Source: Porticoccaceae bacterium UBA4026 (GTDB taxonomy: Bacteria; Pseudomonadota; Gammaproteobacteria; Pseudomonadales; Porticoccaceae). From it: 37,737 nucleotides of DNA. The notes under the pieces were generated by a model. It was given only the letters and a program-made list of their open reading frames with translations, was not told the origin of the DNA and ran no database searches. Shown one piece after another: positions 32,573 to 37,737 of this stretch (its first letter is position 1; each line of letters begins with the position of its first letter). The stretch covers positions 28,981 to 66,717 of the forward strand of contig DGAQ01000014.1 of the NCBI GenBank assembly GCA_002382445.1, in the 5' to 3' direction. The position numbers and the translations under genes are program-made.

Positions 32573-33567
32573 TAGCGCATAGCCTTAATGATAGATTCAG
32601 ATCTATCGAGTAGCCTAGCTCGTCTTGAGTCATCACCAACCCAATCGTTGATCACAAAATGTCTCTTTGCTTGTAACGCAGCCCGCAGCTCCGCGTCCAT
32701 TGGCGTCGCTATTACAGCCCCATTTTCTTTAAAGCGGCCCTCATAAATATCGCTGTATGCATCGTAAGCCTGCCCCGCTCGCCGGGATAAAGCCAGACCA
32801 CTATTATCATCAATTATGGTTTTCATTTCATCAGGAAGGGATTCAAAACGTTCCTTATTCATTATAATTGCAAAGGTCAACACGCCAACAGGAGCTTCAA
32901 CAAAATAGTCCACAAAATCACTCTGATGAAAGATTGCTAGCCCTGACCAGCCTTGAATTAACCCATTAATAGTGCCTCGTCTTAACGCTTCCGTGGCCGT
33001 AGCTGCATCCAACACCTCTGGGGTAGCTCCAAGTGCATATACATATTCTCCCTGAACCTGCCCAGCCGCTCTGATCTTTAACCCCTTGTAATCACTAAGA
33101 TTCCTGACAGGGCGTTGGGTAAACAATCGGCCCGGCTCTGAGGCAAATAATGCTAATACTTTTACATGTTCAAACCCGGACAGTAAGCCTTCTTCAAAAA
33201 GTTTCCAAGCTAAAATCGAGGCCTCTTCGCCTGTATTGGTTAAGCCCGGCATTTCTAACACCTCAGCATCCCTAAAGCGCCCAGAATGCATAGATAAAAA
33301 GACAAAGGAAACGTCGCTGACACCTTTTTCTGTGAGTAGATACTGTCTATGCGGCCCGCGACCCAGTGCACCACCATAATAGCTAACAAACTTTATTCGC
33401 CCAGCGGACTTGTTTTCGATACTCTCCGACCAAGGCGCCATGATTTTAGACACCGCAACCGATTGCAGTGGTAAATAATTGGACATGCGTAAACGGATTG
33501 ACTCCTGAAACCCTGCAGCTGGGACCACCACAATTAAACCTATAATACAGACTAGGACTAAACGCAT
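32572..33567 (-). CDS. TRAP transporter solute-binding protein (DctP family)
   Basis: A 331-residue periplasmic binding protein. A signal peptide (LVLVCIIGLIVVVPAAGF) is followed by the mature domain beginning IRLRMSNYLPLQS. YKGLKIRAAG (~152-161) carries the conserved Arg that binds the substrate carboxylate in most DctP proteins, and the GLIQGWSGL region (~195-210) matches the second ligand loop. Hence a carboxylate ligand is expected; the neighbouring monooxygenase and racemase/isomerase-like enzyme suggest an aromatic or branched acid. The start overlaps the aldehyde dehydrogenase stop (TAATG). Confidence 0.93.
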   Translation of the reverse strand: MRLVLVCIIGLIVVVPAAGFQESIRLRMSNYLPLQSVAVSKIMAPWSESIENKSAGRIKFVSYYGGALGRGPHRQYLLTEKGVSDVSFVFLSMHSGRFRDAEVLEMPGLTNTGEEASILAWKLFEEGLLSGFEHVKVLALFASEPGRLFTQRPVRNLSDYKGLKIRAAGQVQGEYVYALGATPEVLDAATATEALRRGTINGLIQGWSGLAIFHQSDFVDYFVEAPVGVLTFAIIMNKERFESLPDEMKTIIDDNSGLALSRRAGQAYDAYSDIYEGRFKENGAVIATPMDAELRAALQAKRHFVINDWVGDDSRRARLLDRSESIIKAMR

Positions 33568-35072
33568 TACCCACCCATCCCTAATTTCGGTATTGGGAAA
33601 TCGGTCAATGGAATTGACACGGTTTTCTCTTCAGTAAACAGGAGTCTACTCCACTCGCCACCATCACGACCTACGCCAGAATGTTTAAATCCACCAAAGG
33701 GCGCCCGCAATTCTCGCACCAGAGGTGTATTTACCCAAATAACTCCTGCCCTAATCTCCGCCTGCGCGCGCATTATTTTCCGAATATCTGTAGACCAAAC
33801 ATATGCAACTAGACCAAATTTGCTATCGTTAGCAATCGCATATGCCTCAGCTTCGGTATCGAACGAAAGAATGGTGGCAAAAGGGCCAAAAATTTCCTCT
33901 TGGCAAACCACCTGCTTATTGTCTTTAGCGCGGACCACAGTTGGCTCAAAGTAATACCCCTTGTTAAATCCCTCGGCTAGTTTGCCGCCCGTCAGAATTT
34001 CAATACCTTTATGCTCTCTGGCCATTGCAGCAAAACGTCCAACCCTATCTAACTGCGCCTTTGAGATAAGCGGGCCAATCTCGCTCGACATGTCCATAGG
34101 GTCACCAATTTTAAGCTTTTTTGTTCGCGCAACGAACGCTTTGATGAACTTATCTTCGATAGACTTTTCCACCAAAATGCGCGAGCCAGCGAGGCATTGC
34201 TGACCATTGTTAGAAAAAATTGCCACCAAAGCCGCATCTAAAGCACGGTCGAAATCGGCATCTGCAAAAATAATATTCGCTGACTTACCGCCAAGCTCTG
34301 TGACACTGCGTTTTAGGGTTCTGCCTGCCTCAGCACTAATAATTCGACCGGTTTCTGTACCGCCAGTAAAGGCAATAACATCGACATCCTCATTGGCTGT
34401 TATTGCCGCACCTGTAACATGACCCGCACCATTTACCATGTTGATTACGCCGTCAGGCAAGCCGGCTTCACTCAAAAACTCCATAAAGCACATGAACCCT
34501 AACGGAGTTAATTCAGAAGGCTTGAACACACAGCTATTGCCAAAGGCTATGGCTCCAGCCAGTTTCATGCTAGCTAGTGCCATGGGAGCATTCCATGGTG
34601 CGATTATCCCAGCTACGCCAACGGGTTCCCTGCCAACGTAGGTTATATAATTAGCGTTTTGATCATAAACTGGGTTTGATGATTGGGAAATAAATTCTGC
34701 AAAAAACTCAAAATTCATTGCGCTCCTAGGAATTTGCCGACCATAGACTTGAGCAATTGGAATACCCGTATTGGAGACCTCCATTTTAGCAATGACATCT
34801 TTATTTTCAAGGATAAGATCACGTAGCCTTAGTAAAACAGTTTTACGATCATCAACGCTGGCCTTAGACCAAACGCCACTTCTAAAGGTTTCTTTAGCGC
34901 ACTGCACTGCAAGCTCGACTTCAGTTACATCAGCCTCAACTAACATTGATATGGACTCATCTGTGGCAGGACAAATAATCGGCAATCGTCTCGCCCTCGG
35001 ATTTGGATCTATCCATTTACCATTAATAAAACTAGTTACCTCTTTCGGAATTTTATCGCCAATGTCTACCAT
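33567..35072 (-). CDS. NAD-dependent aldehyde dehydrogenase
   Basis: A 501-residue ALDH. I use the ATG at 35072 because AAAGGA lies six bases upstream, at the tail of the preceding gene; the ATG seven codons earlier lies inside that gene. Catalytic residues are N161 in APWNAP, E259 in TELGGKS and C293 in GQQCLAG. The NIIFADADFDRALDA segment is like that of hydroxymuconic-semialdehyde and betaine-aldehyde-type dehydrogenases. It sits between the racemase-like gene (2-bp gap) and the TRAP binding protein, so it likely oxidises an aldehyde made in this same operon. Confidence 0.95.
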   Translation of the reverse strand: MVDIGDKIPKEVTSFINGKWIDPNPRARRLPIICPATDESISMLVEADVTEVELAVQCAKETFRSGVWSKASVDDRKTVLLRLRDLILENKDVIAKMEVSNTGIPIAQVYGRQIPRSAMNFEFFAEFISQSSNPVYDQNANYITYVGREPVGVAGIIAPWNAPMALASMKLAGAIAFGNSCVFKPSELTPLGFMCFMEFLSEAGLPDGVINMVNGAGHVTGAAITANEDVDVIAFTGGTETGRIISAEAGRTLKRSVTELGGKSANIIFADADFDRALDAALVAIFSNNGQQCLAGSRILVEKSIEDKFIKAFVARTKKLKIGDPMDMSSEIGPLISKAQLDRVGRFAAMAREHKGIEILTGGKLAEGFNKGYYFEPTVVRAKDNKQVVCQEEIFGPFATILSFDTEAEAYAIANDSKFGLVAYVWSTDIRKIMRAQAEIRAGVIWVNTPLVRELRAPFGGFKHSGVGRDGGEWSRLLFTEEKTVSIPLTDFPIPKLGMGG

Positions 35073-35074
35073 TA

Positions 35075-35812
35075 TTATTCCTTTAAACCCCATAAAACCT
35101 GTGGATTTGGTTGTAGCTTCAGGATTGATAAGCCTTCAAGACACATGGCATAATTTGACGATATTGCTAATACCTCCATATCAGAAGACACATTTAATAA
35201 GGAAAGTGACGGCATACCCGTTCCTGATATCAAAATGGCGTCAGTCCTCAATTTTTTCAGTCTTTCGATTGCAGACCGAGCATCACTAGAATGAAGGTCA
35301 TATATTCCATAGGTATCATCGCTTACAATCTGTACTTGTTCTTTTGCGACAACATCAAAGCCTTCACTATTCCAAAAATTTTCGGCCGCGGTATATAGCC
35401 AATTAGGGTACGGCGTAGCAATGGCAATGGTATTTACCTGATTTAACTGGAGCCAGTTTTTCAAGGCATCTGCTGCAAAAACAATATGTTCCACACCCAA
35501 AATATCAGCTGTTTCTGATTTAATTTTCGTTATCTCGTCCCGCCCCAGTAAATAGCTAGAGGCAGTACAGCCAAACATTAATCCATCTAGCTGTAGCCCT
35601 GCATACTGAGTTCTAACGAAGTGAGGTAGTTTTCGCGCATAGTCTTTAAGCCGCGTAGCCGGATCATCGCTATCGCTATTAAGACGCATCGTGAAACATT
35701 CAACACCATGCGGCAATAATCGGCGTACCTCAGCTTCAACAGTAGGGTTGGCTTGGGGTGTTCCAAGCCCCAGTCGCCCCTCCCAACCATACTCTCGAAC
35801 TGCTCTTCTCAT
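35075..35812 (-). CDS. Asp/Glu racemase-superfamily protein, maleate isomerase/arylmalonate decarboxylase-like
   Basis: A 245-residue protein of the Asp/Glu/hydantoin racemase fold. GLGTPQANPTVEAEVRRLLP (15-34) is the maleate cis-trans isomerase/arylmalonate decarboxylase signature, and LAISSNYAMCLEGL (215-229) matches the family's C-terminal SSN block. The first active-site Cys is present in FGCTASS (C82). The second, expected in an S-C-x-x motif, is replaced: LISGTGMPSL has G197. Maleate isomerase needs both cysteines; arylmalonate decarboxylase keeps only the second. This protein has the opposite pattern. Its start overlaps the monooxygenase stop (ATGA), and the aldehyde dehydrogenase follows after 2 bp. 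Confidence 0.88.
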   Translation of the reverse strand: MRRAVREYGWEGRLGLGTPQANPTVEAEVRRLLPHGVECFTMRLNSDSDDPATRLKDYARKLPHFVRTQYAGLQLDGLMFGCTASSYLLGRDEITKIKSETADILGVEHIVFAADALKNWLQLNQVNTIAIATPYPNWLYTAAENFWNSEGFDVVAKEQVQIVSDDTYGIYDLHSSDARSAIERLKKLRTDAILISGTGMPSLSLLNVSSDMEVLAISSNYAMCLEGLSILKLQPNPQVLWGLKE

Positions 35813-37008
35813 TCAGTAATTGCCCGCGATTTATGCAGTCCTGATAGCATACTCGATGTAAGTAAAAACTCCCGAGATGCGGCAGGGTCAGCTGCAATAG
35901 CCTGCATGCGTGATAATTCCTGTCGCCGCGCTGCAGGGTCACGTTCCTGCATGCGCGAGCGATTTTTATGAGATTGTTTTAATATTTCATCTTTTGCAAT
36001 CGGTAGCCGTTGTTTGGTATATAGGTCCAAAAGGGTTACATTCGCTTCACCGCGATACACCTTTGGTAATTTTTCAGTTAAACTCCAAGCATCGTGGATA
36101 CCACCATTCATACCCATACCACCAGATGGGCTGTTCATATGCGCTGCATCGCCGACAAATAAAATTCTGCCGACACGGTAGTCTTCCAAAACACGCTGAT
36201 GAATGCGGTACGGCCTAATTTCTTCTACGTCATAAGGCGTATCTTTAGGAACAATTCTTTGTAGCTTTTCTTCAATATTGGCAGGGTGTAATGCGTCTTC
36301 CAGCGCTTGGTTCTTGTCGGCATATAAACTGCAGCGCCAAACATCAGGCAATCGCAATAACGAAAAAGTGCCCTCTGAGAACCATATATAATTAACATTG
36401 GACAATCCCTCAATATGCTCATGAAAGGGAAACTTAGTGGTAACCAAAATAGTAGTCTCAGGGTACGTGTGACCTTCAAATTTTAGACCCAACGATTTTC
36501 TAACAAAACTCCGAGCACCATCGGCAGCAATCATATACGGCGTTGTTATTGAATAGTTTTTTCCTGACAAATCTTTGACCTGAAGCGCAACGCCATCCCC
36601 GTCTTGCGTAAAGCCGCCAAGTTCATGCCCCATACGTAAGTCAACATCCGCCATACCTCCTATTTGCTTAGTTGCCAATTCACAGAGGACGTTTTGCTCT
36701 ACCTGCAATCGAAACGGATATTTTGTATCTTGACTAATGTGGGCAAGATCGAATTCTGCCTTTTCTCCCGTTTCATGCATACGTATCTGCCACATGGGTG
36801 TTTTTAACCCTCGCGCCAACAACCCCTCTGTTAAGCCAAAATCATCCAGCATTTCTAAGGTTGGGGGATGAAAGGTGCTCGCACGTAGGTCATTTTGTAC
36901 TTGGGCGTTTCGCTCAAGTATAATTACGGGAACTCCGAAACTCTGAAGACGCAGCGCAGCCACCAAACCAACCGGACCTGCCCCCACTATAACAACGGGA
37001 TCAAACAT
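35809..37008 (-). CDS. FAD-dependent aromatic monooxygenase
   Basis: A 399-residue class A flavoprotein hydroxylase. VVIVGAGPVGLVAALRLQSFG (5-25) binds FAD, IAADGARSFVRKSLGL (~157-172) carries the DG motif, and ILFVGDAAHMNSPSGGMGMNGG (~283-304) the GD motif of the phenol hydroxylase/3-(3-hydroxyphenyl)propionate hydroxylase (MhpA) group; it lacks the C-terminal thioredoxin-like domain of the longer members. AGGAGAGG precedes the ATG. It is the first gene of a six-gene operon with overlapping or touching ends, so ring hydroxylation probably starts the pathway fed by the TRAP importer. Confidence 0.92.
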   Translation of the reverse strand: MFDPVVIVGAGPVGLVAALRLQSFGVPVIILERNAQVQNDLRASTFHPPTLEMLDDFGLTEGLLARGLKTPMWQIRMHETGEKAEFDLAHISQDTKYPFRLQVEQNVLCELATKQIGGMADVDLRMGHELGGFTQDGDGVALQVKDLSGKNYSITTPYMIAADGARSFVRKSLGLKFEGHTYPETTILVTTKFPFHEHIEGLSNVNYIWFSEGTFSLLRLPDVWRCSLYADKNQALEDALHPANIEEKLQRIVPKDTPYDVEEIRPYRIHQRVLEDYRVGRILFVGDAAHMNSPSGGMGMNGGIHDAWSLTEKLPKVYRGEANVTLLDLYTKQRLPIAKDEILKQSHKNRSRMQERDPAARRQELSRMQAIAADPAASREFLLTSSMLSGLHKSRAITE

Positions 37009-37280
37009 TGGCCTCTCCTAAATTCACGATACGTAATTCGAAACCTGCTACATAACAACACGATGGTTCCCCCCCAGTAGCGCGCTACAGCAATACTAGC
37101 ACCTATCATGTAACGCTGCATGACGGGAGCAACGCCGAGGTACAGTGTTTTGAGCAGCACTTCATTCTCACTGATATTGGGGACATCAGCCTGCTGCAAT
37201 GCAAAGTCATCGTGTTTGACCACGCCAACTGGCCGACTTGCCAGCACCCATTGCTTCATAGTTTTCGGTAATAATGACAT
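36987..37280 (-). pseudogene. truncated CurA-type oxidoreductase, N-terminal piece
   Basis: The 97-codon frame begins with ~64 residues that clearly belong to a CurA/PTGR-type MDR enzyme: QWVLASRPVGVVKHDDFALQ and VLLKTLYLGVAPVMQRYMIG, close to the intact protein at 4505-5560. After that (left of ~37089) the homology stops at a 7-C run region and the frame continues into unrelated residues, ending inside the start of the monooxygenase gene. The whole Rossmann domain is missing. I read it as a deletion remnant that now forms the leader of the downstream operon. Confidence 0.75.
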
Positions 37281-37389
37281 AGGCCCAATTTCAATTATTT
37301 AACAGTGCAATGGTTTAACCTCGGTATTGATAATACTTAGCCCGTATCAACACCGCCGAACTAGTGGCGACTAATCGTTAGCCCGCTAG

Positions 37390-37737
37390 CTATAAGACTG
37401 TCACCTCGACTACCGCTTTACCCACATTTTCGCCATCCATTAGTCTGCAAAAAGCGCCTGGAGCAGCCTCCAGACCTACGGCCTTGTCCTCTGGCATTTT
37501 TAACCGGCCGTCGAGCACATAAGGTAGGCATTCGGCAATAAATTTATCTCGACGTGATTCAAAATCATAAACCACCAGGCCATAGACTATGGCGCGGGCT
37601 TTTATCCAGTTCCCTGGTGGCGGGCCAGCGGCTCTTGTCTCTTTGTTGTACTCGGCCATCAATCCACACAGAATGACCCTTGCCCCAACCGCTAGTCGTT
37701 CAGAAACGAGATGTAATATTTCACCCCCAACGAGGTC
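37390..37737 (-). CDS. CurA-type NADPH oxidoreductase, C-terminal part, cut by window end
   Basis: The frame is open from the window edge. It reads DLVGGEILHLVSERLAVGAR, then VILCGLMAEYN, RAIVYGLVVYDFESR and a C-terminal GENVGKAVVEV. The VGGE...GARVILCG and GLVVYDF blocks are the standard C-terminal half of CurA/PTGR-type MDR reductases, aligned with FDNVGGDTLDACMDNMNAGARIVLCG in the enzyme at 4505-5560. So about 115 C-terminal residues are here and the gene starts outside the window. It ends 109 bp before the start of the broken second copy at 37280; the two are separate genes, not one frameshifted gene, since C-terminus precedes N-terminus in reading order. Confidence 0.88.
   Translation of the reverse strand, partial: DLVGGEILHLVSERLAVGARVILCGLMAEYNKETRAAGPPPGNWIKARAIVYGLVVYDFESRRDKFIAECLPYVLDGRLKMPEDKAVGLEAAPGAFCRLMDGENVGKAVVEVTVL

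Noticed and set aside
1..37737. CRISPR arrays, tRNA or rRNA genes, insertion sequences, phage genes
   Set aside because: Reading through the spacers showed no regular repeats, tRNA-like cloverleafs, transposase motifs or phage proteins.

Overview
The window holds a dense run of catabolic and transport genes and no recognisable housekeeping gene, tRNA, rRNA, insertion sequence or CRISPR array. The protein types (TonB-dependent receptor, DUF1838, Tat-exported oxidase with a cytochrome c, TRAP transporter, many VOC and MFS proteins) and the moderate base composition by eye suggest a Gram-negative aerobe. My guess is a marine-type gammaproteobacterium, but that is inference because no taxonomic marker is present.

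Layout. (1) 1-5560: two divergent three-gene operons. Leftward are a VOC protein, an MFS permease and an HMG-CoA-lyase-like enzyme cut by the window edge; rightward are an aldehyde dehydrogenase, a VOC protein and a CurA-type NADPH oxidoreductase. (2) 5690-10781: a long class V aminotransferase/cysteine desulfurase-like enzyme divergent from an Lrp/AsnC regulator, then a secreted VOC protein, a 3-mercaptopyruvate-type sulfurtransferase and a secreted CpeT-like protein. (3) 10785-20901: two two-module VOC proteins, a CMD/AhpD-like protein, an NmrA-like protein, a flavin monooxygenase, three MFS permeases and a Tat-exported alpha/beta hydrolase. (4) 21264-26374: a secreted DUF1838 protein, a TonB-dependent receptor and a Bcr/CflA-type MFS protein. 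(5) 26684-30131: a Tat-type flavin amine oxidase overlapping a cytochrome c, then a second secreted CpeT-like protein. (6) 30810-37008: a tightly overlapping six-gene leftward operon: flavin monooxygenase, Asp/Glu-racemase/maleate-isomerase-like protein, aldehyde dehydrogenase and a complete TRAP transporter (P, Q, M). (7) 36987-37737: a broken CurA-type oxidoreductase start and the C-terminal end of another.

Reading them together (inference): this looks like a catabolic island for one or more bulky, probably aromatic or N-containing compounds. The receptor would bring substrate into the periplasm. An unusually large set of exported proteins (DUF1838, two CpeT-like proteins, a VOC protein, an alpha/beta hydrolase, an amine oxidase with its cytochrome c) could act there. 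Five MFS permeases and one TRAP system would move products across the inner membrane, and cytoplasmic monooxygenases, aldehyde dehydrogenases, reductases and VOC proteins would finish the job. The substrate cannot be named from sequence alone. The strongest candidates for something new are the exported CpeT/DUF1838/VOC set, the amine oxidase-cytochrome c pair under a perfect 12-bp inverted repeat, and the six-gene TRAP operon whose racemase-like enzyme keeps only the first of the two family cysteines.

Several stretches hold decayed gene pieces (11861-12001, 26403-26525, 28907-29126, 36987-37280) or a stop-free frame without a start (30160-30537), which suggests that the island has been rearranged.
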